Origin: Paraburkholderia sp. HP33-1
Lineage (GTDB): Bacteria; Pseudomonadota; Gammaproteobacteria; Burkholderiales; Burkholderiaceae
DNA length: 64,000 bases
Assembly: GCF_021390595.1 (NCBI RefSeq)
Contig: NZ_JAJEJR010000002.1
Span: forward strand, 434,001-498,000
Direction of reading: 5' to 3'
The translations under genes were made by a program, and so were the position numbers. Below, piece after piece: positions 34,361 through 44,294 of this stretch. How positions within the stretch are numbered: the first letter of the stretch is position 1; every line of letters starts with the position of its first letter. The notes under the pieces are model-generated. The model did no database searches and was not told the origin of the DNA. It worked only from the letters and a program-made list of their open reading frames with translations.

Positions 34361-35440
34361 ATGAAGCATCACTTTGAGCAGTTGCGGCTCGATTCGGTGA
34401 GCCGCAGTTTCACGAACGCGCAAGGCCATGCAATCGCCGCGCTGCAGGGGCTCGATCTGACGATCCGGCGCGGCGAGTTCATTGCGTTGCTGGGACCGTC
34501 GGGTTGTGGCAAATCGACGGCGCTGAACTGCATCGCCGGATTGCAGCCGCTCACCGGCGGCGGGATCTGGCTTGACGAGCGGCGCATCGACGTGCTGCCG
34601 CCGGAAAAGCGCGGCTTCGGCATGGTGTTCCAGAACTACGCGCTGTTCCCGCATATGAGCGTGCTCGACAACGTCGGCTTCGGGCTAAAGATGCGCGGCG
34701 TCGGCAGGAGCGAGATCGCGCGGCGCGCGCGCGAGGCGTTGCAACTCGTGCAACTGACGGGTCATGAGCAGAAATTGCCCGGTCAGCTGTCCGGTGGCCA
34801 GCAGCAGCGCGTCGCGATCGCGCGGGCGATCGTGATCGAGCCGCCGCTGATTCTGATGGACGAGCCGCTGTCTAATCTCGATACGAAGCTGCGCATCGAA
34901 ATGCGCGCGGAGATTCGCCGCATCCATACGCAGCTCGAACGCGCGACGCTGTACGTGACGCACGATCAGGACGAAGCGCTGTCGATGGCCGATCGCATCG
35001 TCGTGATGAAGGAGGGCGTCGTGCAGCAGGTCGCAACGCCGAAGGAAGTCTATACGCGGCCGCGCAATCTGCATGTCGCGCGTTTCATGGGCTATCGCAA
35101 TGTCGCCGAGTTCACGCTGGAGGGCATGCAGGGCGATGGTGTCGTGGTCAGTGTGAACGGCGTGCGGCTCGTCGGCACGCCGATGGCGGGCTTCGACGGC
35201 AAACGCGTGAGCGTCGCGCTGCGTCCCGAAGACATGGAACGCGCCGAGCCCGGCGCGGACAACGCGTTCGATGCGCTGATCGACGCGGTCGAATACGGCG
35301 GCCACGATTCGCTGCTGCGCGCGAAGACGGCGTTCGGCGACGTGTGGGCGCGCGTGACCGGCGAATGTGCCGAGGGCGAGCGCATCACGCTGCGCGTGCG
35401 GCCGTCTTGCGTGCTCGTCTATGACGCCGAGGCCGCATGA
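34361..35440 (+). CDS. ABC transporter ATPase (PotA/UgpC-like)
   Basis: A 359-residue ATPase with Walker [10 protein letters not shown], signature [15 protein letters not shown], Walker [13 protein letters not shown] and a C-terminal TOBE domain ([12 protein letters not shown]). The Q-loop reads [14 protein letters not shown]. The start at ATG 34361 is ten codons inside the open frame. It ends in an ATGA overlap with the first permease. Confidence 0.88.
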   Translation: MKHHFEQLRLDSVSRSFTNAQGHAIAALQGLDLTIRRGEFIALLGPSGCGKSTALNCIAGLQPLTGGGIWLDERRIDVLPPEKRGFGMVFQNYALFPHMSVLDNVGFGLKMRGVGRSEIARRAREALQLVQLTGHEQKLPGQLSGGQQQRVAIARAIVIEPPLILMDEPLSNLDTKLRIEMRAEIRRIHTQLERATLYVTHDQDEALSMADRIVVMKEGVVQQVATPKEVYTRPRNLHVARFMGYRNVAEFTLEGMQGDGVVVSVNGVRLVGTPMAGFDGKRVSVALRPEDMERAEPGADNAFDALIDAVEYGGHDSLLRAKTAFGDVWARVTGECAEGERITLRVRPSCVLVYDAEAA

Positions 35441-36315
35441 ACACGCCGACGCTGTCGCCGCCATTGAGACAGCGCGACGCCAAGGCGTGGCTCGTCGCGC
35501 CCGCGCTGCTCTTCATCGTCGCGCTGTTCATCTATCCGTTCGCGTATGGTCTTGCGCTGTCGTTCCAGCCGATGAACGGCGGCGGCGTGTGGGCCAACTA
35601 TCTGACGTTCTTCACCGACACGTCGATGTGGCCGACGATCCTCGTCACGCTGAAACTCGCGGTGCCGGCCACGCTCATCAACGTCGGCGTGTCGGTGCCG
35701 GTCGCGTTCGCGCTGCGCCGCTACTCGCGTTATCAGAAAATCGTCACGACGTTGCTGGTGATTCCGGTGACGCTCGGCACCGTGCTGATCGCCGACGGCA
35801 TGCTCACCTACTTCGGTCCGCACGGCTGGCTGCCGCAGGCGTTGCAGGCGCTGCATCTGTACACGCAAGAAATGCGGCTCACGCATAACTTCACGGGCGT
35901 GCTGCTGTCGCTGATCGTGTCGGGTTTCCCGTTCGCGTTTCTGCTGACGCTGTCGTACGTGACCGGCATCGACCCGACGCTCGCGAGCGCGGCCGCGACG
36001 CTCGGCGCGAATCCGTGGCAGCAGTTTCGCCGCATCTATCTGCCGCTGCTCGTGCCGGGGCTGACGATGGCCGCATGTCTGTCGTTCGTGCAGGCGTTCT
36101 CGGTGTTTCCGTCGGCGGTGCTGCTCGGCGCGCCCGCGGGTCCGACGCGCGTGATGTCGATTGCCGCGGCCGAAGCCGCGTTCGAGAGCTACGACTATTC
36201 GCTCGCGTCGGCGATCGCGATGGTGATGGGCTTCGTGCAACTGCTGGTGGTTGCCGCGCTGCTCGGCGCACGTCGCTGGTTCTATCGTGGTCCCGCAACC
36301 GGAGGCAAAGGCTGA
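35437..36315 (+). CDS. ABC transporter permease (PotB-like)
   Basis: A 292-residue inner-membrane protein with six predicted helices. The EAA loop region is ASAAATLGANPWQQFRRIYL, then PLLVPG. It shares stop and start bases with both neighbours, so the transporter genes are one translational unit. Confidence 0.85.
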   Translation: MNTPTLSPPLRQRDAKAWLVAPALLFIVALFIYPFAYGLALSFQPMNGGGVWANYLTFFTDTSMWPTILVTLKLAVPATLINVGVSVPVAFALRRYSRYQKIVTTLLVIPVTLGTVLIADGMLTYFGPHGWLPQALQALHLYTQEMRLTHNFTGVLLSLIVSGFPFAFLLTLSYVTGIDPTLASAAATLGANPWQQFRRIYLPLLVPGLTMAACLSFVQAFSVFPSAVLLGAPAGPTRVMSIAAAEAAFESYDYSLASAIAMVMGFVQLLVVAALLGARRWFYRGPATGGKG

Positions 36316-37250
36316 TGACGACCGATCGTCGCGCGGCGCAGCCCGACTGGTCCGGGTCCACGTCCGCATCGCAAGAGCCGGGCGATGGTGCCCGTGAGCC
36401 CGCGCAACACGCGCGTCAGCGCGCGAACCTGCCGGGCCTCGTCTGGCAGGCGCTGGTGTGGGCCGTGATGGCGTTCTTCCTGATCAACGTCGTGCTGTTG
36501 ATCGCGACCGTCGCGGTGAATTCGATCGCGACGCGCTGGTTCGGCACCGCGTTGCCGCAAGGCTTCACGCTGCACTGGTATGCGCAGGCATGGCGGGACT
36601 TCCAGCTCGCGAGCGTGCTGTGGGTGACGGTGCAGGTGGTCGGCGCGGTCGTGCTGCTGTCGGTGCTGCTCGGCGTGCCGGCCGCGTATGCGCTCGCGCG
36701 CGTGCAATTCCCCGGCAAGCGCCTTGCGATGCTGATCTTCCTGCTGCCGCTGATGGTGCCGCCCGTCACCTACGGTATTCCGATGGCGACCGCGATGTAC
36801 AAGGTCGGACTCGCCGGCACGCTATGGGGCGTGATTCTTGCGAACCTCGTTCCGGCGCTGCCGTTCGTGATTCTCGTGATGACGCCGTTCATCGAGCAGA
36901 TCGATCCGAATCTCGAAGCGGCCGCGCGTATTTTCGGCGCGAACACGTTCCGCTATTTCCGTTACGTGGTGCTGCCGCTGCTCGTGCCGGGTATGCTGGC
37001 GGCTGGGCTGCTCGTGCTGGTGCGCACGATCGGCATGTTCGAGCTGACGTTTTTTACGGCCGGTCCGGCGACGCAAACGCTGGTGGTCGCGTTGTACTAC
37101 GCTGTGTTTTCGACCGGCGTGCGCGCGCCGCAATCGATCGATGCAATGGCCATGATCTATATGGCCATTACGCTGATCTGGGTGCTGATCGCTCTACAAT
37201 TCGTGAGCCCAACGCAGATCGTTTCTCGCGTGAAGGAACAGAGGCGCTGA
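36315..37250 (+). CDS. ABC transporter permease (PotC-like)
   Basis: A 311-residue second permease with a 45-residue hydrophilic N-terminus and six helices. Its EAA loop reads LEAAARIFGANTFRYFRYVV and then LPLLVPG. It begins at an ATG that overlaps the preceding TGA by one base. The dehydratase gene follows after 31 bp. Confidence 0.85.
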   Translation: MTTDRRAAQPDWSGSTSASQEPGDGAREPAQHARQRANLPGLVWQALVWAVMAFFLINVVLLIATVAVNSIATRWFGTALPQGFTLHWYAQAWRDFQLASVLWVTVQVVGAVVLLSVLLGVPAAYALARVQFPGKRLAMLIFLLPLMVPPVTYGIPMATAMYKVGLAGTLWGVILANLVPALPFVILVMTPFIEQIDPNLEAAARIFGANTFRYFRYVVLPLLVPGMLAAGLLVLVRTIGMFELTFFTAGPATQTLVVALYYAVFSTGVRAPQSIDAMAMIYMAITLIWVLIALQFVSPTQIVSRVKEQRR

Positions 37251-37281
37251 CGCATGGTCGGCGACAATCGTGGAGTAGACG

Positions 37282-39018
37282 TTGACGAAGAGAAAGACCC
37301 CCGAGGAGTTGCGCAGTCATCGCTGGTACGGCGCGAACGATTTGCGTTCGTTCGGCCATCGCTCACGTACCGCGCAGATGGGCTACAACCGCGACGAATA
37401 CGCGGGCAAGCCGGTCATCGCGATTCTGAACACGTGGAGCGAGATCAATCCGTGCCACACGCATTTCAGCCAGCGCGTCGAGGAAGTGAAACGCGGCATC
37501 TGGCAAGCCGGCGGCTTTCCGATCGAACTGCCGGTGCAGACGCTGGCCGAGCCGTTCCAGAAGCCCACCACGATGCTGTACCGCAATTTCCTCGCAATGG
37601 AAGCCGAGGAGATGCTGCGCTCGTATCCGGCCGACGGCGTCGTGTTGATGGGCGGTTGCGACAAGACCACGCCCGCGCTGCTGATGGGCGCGATCTCGAT
37701 GGATCTGCCGGCAATCTTCCTGCCCGCTGGCCCGATGCTGCGCGGCAACTGGAACGGCGTGACGCTCGGCTCCGGTTCCGATTCATGGCGGTACTGGGCC
37801 GAACTGCGCGCGGGCACGCTGACGCCCGACGACTGGCAGGGCGTCGAGGGTGGCATTGCGCGTTCGCCCGGGCACTGCATGACGATGGGCACCGCGTCGA
37901 CGATGACGAGCGCAGTCGAAGCGCTCGGCTTCACGTTGCCCGGCTTCGCGTCGATTCCCGCGCCCGATTCACGTCATGCGCAGATGGCCGCGAAAACCGG
38001 TATGCGTATCGTCGAGATGGTGTGGGAGGATCTGAAGCCGTCGGACCTGATTACGGCGGCATCGGTCGATAACGCGGTGACGACCTGCGTCGCGCTGTCC
38101 GGCTCGACCAATTCGGTCGTGCATATGATTGCGCTTGCGCGGCGCGCGGGCATCGAGTTGACGCTCGATCGCTTCGACGAAATCGCGCGCCGCACGCCGG
38201 TGCTCGCGAACATCCGGCCGACCGGCGCCTATCTGATGGAGGACTTTTTCTACGCGGGCGGTTTGCGCGCGTTGCTCGCGGAATTGGGCGAACTGATCGA
38301 CGGCTCGCAGAAAACCGTGAACGGCCGCACGCTCGGCGAGAACCTCGCAGGCGCGCGCATCGTCAACGACGACGTGATCCGCCGCCGCGGCAATCCGCTA
38401 CTGCGCGACAGCAGCCTCGCGGTGCTGCGCGGCAATCTCGCGCCCGGCGGCGCCGTGATCAAGCCCGGCGCGGCGGAGCCGCATCTGCTCGTGCACACGG
38501 GACGCGCGGTCGTGTTCAGCGACTATAACGACATGGCCGCGCACATCGATGACGACAGACTCGACATCGACGAAAGCTGCGTGCTCGTGCTGCAGAATGC
38601 GGGGCCGGTCGGCGCGGGCATGCCCGAGTGGGGCCAGCTGCCGATTCCGCGCAAGCTGCTGCAAAAAGGCGTGCGCGACATGGTGCGTATCTCCGATGCG
38701 CGGATGAGCGGCACGAGCTACGGCGCGTGCGTGCTGCACGTGGCGCCCGAGTCATTCGTCGGCGGGCCGCTGGCGTTGGTGCGAAGCGGCGATCTGATCG
38801 AACTCGACGTGCCGCGCCGCAGGTTGAATCTGCTGGTATCGGACGAAGAGCTCGCACGCCGCAAGGCCGCGTGGGTCAAACCGGCGGCGCGGTTCGAGCG
38901 CGGCTACGGCGCGCTGCATCAGGCCCACGTGGTGCAGGCGGATCAAGGCTGCGATTTCGACTTCCTGCAGCGCGGCGGCGCGAGTCCCGACAGTTCGGTC
39001 GAGCCGGAGATTCACTGA
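37282..39018 (+). CDS. IlvD/Edd-family sugar-acid dehydratase
   Basis: A 578-residue iron-sulfur dehydratase. The cluster cysteines are C58 (NPCH), C126 (GGCDKT) and C199 (GHCMTMG), with K128 near Mg, as in [2Fe-2S] L-arabonate and D-xylonate dehydratases. With the DapA-like enzyme it would turn an aldonic acid into a 2-keto-3-deoxy acid and on to a central metabolite. Branched-chain dihydroxyacid dehydratase is less likely given the lactonase and transporter. Translation probably begins at TTG 37282. Confidence 0.85.
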   Translation: MTKRKTPEELRSHRWYGANDLRSFGHRSRTAQMGYNRDEYAGKPVIAILNTWSEINPCHTHFSQRVEEVKRGIWQAGGFPIELPVQTLAEPFQKPTTMLYRNFLAMEAEEMLRSYPADGVVLMGGCDKTTPALLMGAISMDLPAIFLPAGPMLRGNWNGVTLGSGSDSWRYWAELRAGTLTPDDWQGVEGGIARSPGHCMTMGTASTMTSAVEALGFTLPGFASIPAPDSRHAQMAAKTGMRIVEMVWEDLKPSDLITAASVDNAVTTCVALSGSTNSVVHMIALARRAGIELTLDRFDEIARRTPVLANIRPTGAYLMEDFFYAGGLRALLAELGELIDGSQKTVNGRTLGENLAGARIVNDDVIRRRGNPLLRDSSLAVLRGNLAPGGAVIKPGAAEPHLLVHTGRAVVFSDYNDMAAHIDDDRLDIDESCVLVLQNAGPVGAGMPEWGQLPIPRKLLQKGVRDMVRISDARMSGTSYGACVLHVAPESFVGGPLALVRSGDLIELDVPRRRLNLLVSDEELARRKAAWVKPAARFERGYGALHQAHVVQADQGCDFDFLQRGGASPDSSVEPEIH

Positions 39019-39021
39019 GGC

Positions 39022-39627
39022 TCAATACCCCACGCGATACACGCGTCCCGTCTGCGCACCTTCTACGCTGCGGAGATAAGCGAGCGCCGCGCGTTGCGCG
39101 CTGACCGGCTCGAAGCCGCGAAAGAACGGCGCGTAGGCTTCCATCGACTCGGTCAGTACGGTCGGACTCACGACGTTGATGCGCAGCCCGCGCGGCAGTT
39201 CGATCGCCGCGCCGCGCACGAAGCCTTCGAGCGCGAGATTGACGGTCGTCGCGCTCGCGCCCTGGAGGATCGGCTCGTCGCCGAGAATGCCGCTCGTCAG
39301 CGTCAACGAACCGCCGTCATTCACGTACGGCAGCGCCGCGAACACGACATTGATCTGACCCATCAGCTTGTCGCGTAGCCCGACCCAGAACTGCTCGACG
39401 CTCATCTGCGCCAGCGGTCCGAAATGCACCTTGCCGGTCGCGGTGACGACGCCGTCCACCTTGCCGATATCGCGAAACAGCCGCTCCACGCTCGCCGGGT
39501 CCGTGCTGTCGACGTGATATTGCCCGCGCGTCGCGCCCACCTCGATCACTTGGTGACGCGCCTTCAGCTCCGCGCTGATGGCCTGGCCCAGCGTGCCCGT
39601 GGCACCGATGACGACGATTCTTTTCAT
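39022..39627 (-). CDS. Small short-chain dehydrogenase (201 residues)
   Basis: Begins MKRIVVIGATGTLGQAISAEL, with the nucleotide-binding GATGTLG. The catalytic-region equivalent is SLTLTSGILGDEPILQGASA, where the usual Tyr is not obvious. Such short SDRs (about 200 residues) are common in Burkholderia and mostly of unknown substrate. It is convergent with the dehydratase gene, only 3 bp apart. A relative lies at 51106-51699. Confidence 0.8.
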   Translation of the reverse strand: MKRIVVIGATGTLGQAISAELKARHQVIEVGATRGQYHVDSTDPASVERLFRDIGKVDGVVTATGKVHFGPLAQMSVEQFWVGLRDKLMGQINVVFAALPYVNDGGSLTLTSGILGDEPILQGASATTVNLALEGFVRGAAIELPRGLRINVVSPTVLTESMEAYAPFFRGFEPVSAQRAALAYLRSVEGAQTGRVYRVGY

Positions 39628-39776
39628 CCGCAGCCCCGCTAAACGAATCAACGTTAAACAAAGCAAAGCACGCACCAGAATTAAAAAAACGGCGCCTGCC
39701 ACGTTTCTGCCTGATTAATAGGAATAAACGTGTTAATTCAAACGCGCGCGTATAAAGGGATGATACGCGGGCCCGC

Positions 39777-40229
39777 TTATTTCAGCCGATGCAATTCGAT
39801 CACGCGCGCGGGCCGCAAATGATTGACCGCGTAATGAATGCGGCCGCGATCCTGTCGCTGTCCGACGGGACGCGGGTCGTCGTACTGAAGGTCGGCCGAG
39901 TAGACAGCAAGCGGCTCGGTCATGCCCTTGTCTATCACCGTGTAGCCCGGCTCGAGCGCAAGCAGCAGATGATTGCCGCCGACCCGGCTGTCGAAGCCGG
40001 CCATGCCGTCGAGCGACTCGGGCACGCTGTTCTCGAGCGTCGCATTGCTGGTGGTGATTTCGTCGGGAGAGATTGCGCCGTGGCCCGCGAGACGCGCCGC
40101 TTCGCGGTTCTTGCCGTCAGTGTCGACCGTGCTGTCGTGCGTGCGGTCGTTGTGCAAGTCCGTGGTTCGTGGGTCCTTCGGGTCCGGTTTCGTACCGGCA
40201 TTTTCGGGTTTGCGGATCGCGCTGTTCAT
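39777..40229 (-). CDS. Conserved hypothetical protein, possibly DUF3005
   Basis: A 150-residue hydrophilic protein. The first 60 residues are rich in Asp, Thr, Asn and Lys and look disordered. The second half (SLDGMAGFDSRVGGNHLLLA, then YTVIDKGMTEPLAVYSADL) seems folded. I associate this pattern with the Burkholderia DUF3005 family from memory only. AGGAGAAT precedes the ATG at 40229. No function can be offered. Confidence 0.55.
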   Translation of the reverse strand: MNSAIRKPENAGTKPDPKDPRTTDLHNDRTHDSTVDTDGKNREAARLAGHGAISPDEITTSNATLENSVPESLDGMAGFDSRVGGNHLLLALEPGYTVIDKGMTEPLAVYSADLQYDDPRPVGQRQDRGRIHYAVNHLRPARVIELHRLK

Positions 40230-40513
40230 CGTGCATTCTCCTGAAGAGGACATGGTCGAAGAAGGGAGCAAAAGCCGTTCCGACTGAAACCGCGCTGCTA
40301 TGCGCGGGACTTGCGATGCGTATGACGTCCGCGATTCTTTTCGATTTTTTTTAATGGACGCGCATTCTCTACAGAGTATGATCTTACTCCGGCGAGCGAT
40401 GCGCGGTGAAATTGACGTCATGCTCCGGCTGTTCCATCATGGTCGTATATAACGAACAAACAAGTGGCCGCGCGACTGAATACATGTTACGGGGCTTCAG
40501 GGGCGGGTGACTC

Positions 40514-40747
40514 ATGCACTTCGATGCTGCATTTACACATCGCGGCTATCTGTTGAATTGCGAACCGGCGCGCGCAGGCGACGGCTCCTGGCAACCGTAT
40601 GTGGTGATCTCGCGCTCGAGCGACGGCGAACTGGTCGCTAACCGTTTCTTCCCCACCGAACTGCGCTTCTCCGACGAAGCCGCCGCGATCGCGCATGCGC
40701 GCGATTGGGCCGTGCGCTGGATCGACGCGAGCAGCCTGACTATCTGA
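40514..40747 (+). CDS. Small conserved hypothetical protein (77 residues)
   Basis: A compact, probably folded protein: MHFDAAFTHRGYLLNCEPAR, then QPYVVISRSSDGELVANRFF and AIAHARDWAVRWIDASSL. This beta-rich start with a C-terminal helix is common in burkholderial proteins of unknown role. No signal peptide or membrane segment. Confidence 0.55.
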   Translation: MHFDAAFTHRGYLLNCEPARAGDGSWQPYVVISRSSDGELVANRFFPTELRFSDEAAAIAHARDWAVRWIDASSLTI

Positions 40748-40897
40748 CGTCAGGAAACGATGTGCGCGCGTCGCTGCGTGCCAACGCAAGTCGACGCACT
40801 CAACCCGAGCCGACCTGCGCGGTGCCGCGCAGGCACCGTTAAAACGCGGTAATCTCTGCTGCATAACCACTTCGCGCCGTGCGCGCCGCCGTCCCTT

Positions 40898-41824
40898 ATG
40901 CCCAACGCGCCTTCCCGTAACTGGGGCCTCGAACAGATCGTCGCCGACCTGCGCGCCTCGCGCGAACAACTGCATCGCACGCGCCATCCGCTCGGCATTC
41001 GCGAGTTGCCGTCGCGCGAAGCAGTGGTCAACATCGTGACTGGCCTGCGCGCCGCGATGTTTCCGACGCATTACGGCGCGCCGGATCTAACCGACGAGAC
41101 TGTCGACTACTACGTCGGGCATACGCTCGAAAGCACGTTGCGGCTGCTGGCCGAACAGATTCGCCGCGCGCTGCGCTTCCTGCCCGAGTTCGGCGCGACG
41201 CCTGACTCGGAGTTGCAGGAGCGCGCGTTCGCGGTGGCGCGCGAGTTCGCGACGCAACTGGCGGGCATACGCGCGCTGCTGGTCAGCGACATCCAGGCTG
41301 CGTTCACCGGCGACCCCGCCGCGCAGCACATCACCGAGATCCTGCTGTGCTATCCGGGCGTCTGGGCGATGACGCATCACCGGATCGCGCATGCGCTGCA
41401 TCGGCTCGGCGTGCCTCTGCTCGCGCGCTTCATCAACGAGATCGCGCACTCGGCGACGGGCATCGACATTCACCCGGGCGCGACGATCGGGCCGAGCTTC
41501 TTCATCGACCACGGCACCGGCGTGGTGATCGGCGAGACCGCGATCATCGGCGAGCGCGTGCGCCTGTACCAGGCAGTGACGCTCGGCGCGAAGAGCTTCG
41601 CGGCCGACGAGGACGGCACACTGATCAAGGGCAACGCGCGGCATCCGATCGTCGAGGACGACGTTGTCATCTACGCGGGCGCGACGATTCTCGGACGCGT
41701 GACGATCGGGCGAGGCTCGGTGATCGGTGGCAACGTGTGGCTCACGCATAGCGTGCCGCCGGGCAGCAGCGTGTCGCAAGGCAAGGTCCGCGAAGGAGAT
41801 CGCACTGATAACGGGCGGCAGTGA
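40898..41824 (+). CDS. cysE: Serine O-acetyltransferase
   Basis: A 308-residue enzyme that acetylates serine for cysteine synthesis. The N-terminal helical domain is followed by hexapeptide repeats: GIDIHPGATIGPSFFIDHGT, GVVIGETAIIGERVRLYQAV and ILGRVTIGRGSVIGGNVWLT. The catalytic His-Asp pairs (DIHPG; IDHGTG) are present. It is longer than E. coli CysE, resembling the EpsC-type variants. Monocistronic. Confidence 0.85.
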   Translation: MPNAPSRNWGLEQIVADLRASREQLHRTRHPLGIRELPSREAVVNIVTGLRAAMFPTHYGAPDLTDETVDYYVGHTLESTLRLLAEQIRRALRFLPEFGATPDSELQERAFAVAREFATQLAGIRALLVSDIQAAFTGDPAAQHITEILLCYPGVWAMTHHRIAHALHRLGVPLLARFINEIAHSATGIDIHPGATIGPSFFIDHGTGVVIGETAIIGERVRLYQAVTLGAKSFAADEDGTLIKGNARHPIVEDDVVIYAGATILGRVTIGRGSVIGGNVWLTHSVPPGSSVSQGKVREGDRTDNGRQ

Positions 41825-41859
41825 TGCAATGAAGGCCGCGTCAGGATGCAGCGCGGCGC

Positions 41860-42372
41860 CTACCTCGTTCGCCAATGCCGCAACCACGGCAACGCATGCA
41901 TGCCATGCAGCCACACATGCTCGCCGATCAACCACGCGGCCGCCCACGACGCCGCGACGACGATTAGATCGCAGTGCCCGCTATTCCATAAATTTAACGA
42001 ATGCCGCCCTGCGATCCACGGCACGCCGAGCGGATTCGGCCAGTCGGCGAACAGATGCATCAGGCCGCCGCACGCGAAGCCGAACGCCGGCGCCGCGTAG
42101 ATCGAATGCCCGAGCGCGTGATACGACACGGCGAGCAACGCGAGCCAGCCGATGCCCCAATGCGTCAAGGTGCGATGCGTGATCCACAGCCGCCGCGCGC
42201 GCGACCACCATGCGACTTCGAGCCAGTCCGGCGCGGTGCTGCCGGCCACGCCGGCGATGAAGCTGAGCAGCACGCCCGGATGAAATGGACCGCCGCCGTT
42301 GTGCGCGACGATCGCCGCCGCGATGACGCCGGCCGCGAAACCGGTCGCATGATGCGCTTTGCTGGATGCCAT
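41860..42372 (-). CDS. Membrane-bound metal-dependent hydrolase, YdjM-like (DUF457)
   Basis: About 170 residues with four or five hydrophobic segments. Family features are ASSKAHHATGFAAG at the N-terminus, APDWLEVAWWS, and ITHRTLTHWGIGWLA, with the HRTxTH metal motif. The biochemical activity of the family is not well established. The start could also be five codons upstream. Confidence 0.75.
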   Translation of the reverse strand: MASSKAHHATGFAAGVIAAAIVAHNGGGPFHPGVLLSFIAGVAGSTAPDWLEVAWWSRARRLWITHRTLTHWGIGWLALLAVSYHALGHSIYAAPAFGFACGGLMHLFADWPNPLGVPWIAGRHSLNLWNSGHCDLIVVAASWAAAWLIGEHVWLHGMHALPWLRHWRTR

Positions 42373-42436
42373 CGAAACTCGCGGCACGCGTGCCGCGCGA
42401 AAAACAAAGGGCGGCTATGTTCGCAGATGAGCGGAT

Positions 42437-42478
42437 AAAAAAATAGCCGATGCGCGAGATAAAAATTCGCGCATCGGC
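42437..42478 (-). terminator. Rho-independent terminator of the lipoprotein gene
   Basis: GCCGATGCGCG (42446-42456) and its exact complement (42468-42478) form an 11-bp stem. On the minus strand it is followed by TATTTTTTT. It ends the lipoprotein transcript 35 bp after its stop. Confidence 0.75.
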
Positions 42479-42512
42479 CGATAGCGCACGACGTTCACGT
42501 GCGACGCGCCGC

Positions 42513-42866
42513 TCAGGTCGCGCAGCGCGCGATATCGAAGCGCATTTCCTCTTCGGGTGGATCGTCGGGCGCGTTGGCCGGATGCGTGACCTTGATCACA
42601 GTGTTGCCGTTGAGCGGCGTCAACGTGATGAAGTACGAGTTGTTCGAATCGGCGCCGACGGCGAGTTCGGTCGCGGCGCCGGCGTGCGAGGTACGCACGC
42701 GCGACAGACGCTCTTCGAGGCAGGCCGCGATAGACGCGGTCGGGCGTGGCGACGACACGTACACGAGCGGCGCGGACGCATCGCGCGCGGGGCCGCCCGA
42801 CGAACCGCAAGCGGCGAGGGCGGCAGTAAGGGCGACAGCGGGGGCAAGCAGGAGAAGTGTTTTCAT
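42513..42866 (-). CDS. Small predicted lipoprotein
   Basis: A 117-residue exported protein. The signal MKTLLLLAPAVALTAALAAC ends in a lipobox with Cys20. The mature part has two further cysteines (ACLEERL; IARCAT) that could form a disulfide. Sequence in the middle (NNSYFITLTPLNGNTVIKV) suggests a small beta fold. No known function. Confidence 0.65.
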   Translation of the reverse strand: MKTLLLLAPAVALTAALAACGSSGGPARDASAPLVYVSSPRPTASIAACLEERLSRVRTSHAGAATELAVGADSNNSYFITLTPLNGNTVIKVTHPANAPDDPPEEEMRFDIARCAT

Positions 42867-43433
42867 GATCCGATCGTCGGCGTTTCCGTTCACGCATGGG
42901 AAAGTGAGGCGCGGGCGAAGCGCGATGCGTTGGCGTACAACACGATGCTTCGCGACGAAGCTGCCGTGCAGGCGTCGCGGTCTCGCGATGTCGCACGGCG
43001 GCCGGGGCAGTATACCGAGCATGCGTTGACGTCGTCACTAGCGCGGCCGTGCGCTTATAAGTCCGAGGGCAAACCGTAAGGCCTATGAAAAATCCGAGTT
43101 GCGCCCGTCGACCGTCGGCTGTCGATTCGCGGCGAAGTGTTATTCGCGTTATGCGGACAGTTAATTACGCACCTTGCAATAATTCATTCTCGAATGCGGG
43201 ATTATGTGAATTAATCGTGTAAATGCAGGTTCGCAAAATGCGGCGATTTTTAGCGATGAGTGGGCGGATGCGCTGTCAAGCCCGACGAGGTCGTCAGAGG
43301 GTTACGGAGCAGGGATCCGGGACGGGCTGGGGAACCCGAATGGCGCCGTGTCCGATGATTCCCATTGTTTTGCGCAATGCAGTCTTCCAGAGAACGCCTT
43401 AAATCGAGGTGGGATGCCTCTTATAATGATGAG

Positions 43434-43462
43434 AGACCCCTTCGACCAAAGGGTGTCTTTTT
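43434..43462 (+). terminator. Terminator-like hairpin with bulge
   Basis: AGACCCCTT (43434-43442) pairs with AAGGGTGTCT (43449-43458) with one bulged base and a 6-nt loop; TTTTT follows. It starts 7 bp after a TATAAT, so any transcript begun there would end almost immediately. Confidence 0.5.
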
Positions 43463-43472
43463 CATTTTTACT

Positions 43473-43499
43473 CGCGGCCTTCCGGCCGCGTTTTTTTTT
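43473..43499 (+). terminator. Strong Rho-independent terminator
   Basis: CGCGGCC (43473-43479), loop TTCC, GGCCGCG (43484-43490), then nine T. There is no protein gene just upstream on the plus strand, so it must end a non-coding transcript or guard the next gene. Confidence 0.75.
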
Positions 43500-43689
43500 G
43501 TGCAATTTTTAAATCGGATTTATACGTTCTCGCGTAGAGGGAAATAGAACTTTTCGATCGTTGGGGCGGCTTCGTCGTTGCGAACGCGACTTGTCCGTTC
43601 GTCAGAGTGAGCCGGGCGAAGGCGGCCGGGCAGGTAGAATCGCGGGTTCGAAATCTGTTTTGCGCCCCCGCGAAGTGAGTGAACCTGTG

Positions 43690-44226
43690 ATGAACGACAC
43701 GCCCTTTCCCTCGTCCGACACGAATGCCGGGTTTCTGGCCGACGACTCGTCCGGAGTGGACGACAGCGTGCACGAAGACCGGCTGTGGCGCGACAGCGGC
43801 TGGACCGCGCGCATTATCAAGAACGAAGACGACGATGGCTGGGCCGTCGAAATGATCAAGGACGGCGAGGCGGAGCCCGCGCTCGTTGGTCCTTGGACGA
43901 TGGGCCGCAACAAGAAGGATCCGAAGCCGCTCGACGTATCGGCGTTCAACACGCTCGTGAAAACGGCGTCGGAGGTGCTGCGTCGTCACGAGCAGCAGCT
44001 GCGCGCACAACTGCACAAGGCGGTGCGCGTGCCGAGCGCGGACGGCAACGACGAGCTCGACATCACGCTCGATATCATCCCCGACGAAGACGAGCCGTAC
44101 GCGCTGTTGAGCGCGCTCGATATCTTTGGCGAGCAGATCGCGCAAGTGCAGGTTGCGCCGACGTTCAAGCTCAGCAAGGCGAGCGCCGCGGCATGGGTTG
44201 CAAACGAGTTTCGTCGGCCGGGGTGA
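43690..44226 (+). CDS. Conserved hypothetical cytoplasmic protein (178 residues)
   Basis: An acidic soluble protein. After a 35-residue flexible start comes a folded region: DGWAVEMIKDGEAEPALVGP, NTLVKTASEVLRRHEQQLRA and DELDITLDIIPDEDEPYALL. The long helix in the middle may pair with itself. No domain name is recognised. ATG 43690 follows GAAGTGAGTG; the frame is open further upstream without family-like sequence. Confidence 0.65.
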   Translation: MNDTPFPSSDTNAGFLADDSSGVDDSVHEDRLWRDSGWTARIIKNEDDDGWAVEMIKDGEAEPALVGPWTMGRNKKDPKPLDVSAFNTLVKTASEVLRRHEQQLRAQLHKAVRVPSADGNDELDITLDIIPDEDEPYALLSALDIFGEQIAQVQVAPTFKLSKASAAAWVANEFRRPG

Positions 44227-44294
44227 GCGACGGTGGCAGGCGCCGTTGCGTAGCGAAGGCCGCATGCAGCGCGGGTCGCGGATGTCACCAAACT

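Larger units (their letters stand above)
42867..43689. other. Long non-coding region with terminator-like hairpins
   Basis: About 820 bp with no credible protein gene. The stretch 43080-43260 is AT-rich. Near the right end, TATAAT (43422-43427) is followed at once by two hairpins with T-runs (43434-43462 and 43473-43499). This could be a short untranslated RNA or readthrough control for the gene at 43690. Confidence 0.45.

Noticed and set aside
43640..43660. GGTTCGAAATC resembling a tRNA T-arm
   Set aside because: No matching acceptor stem or anticodon arm could be built around it.
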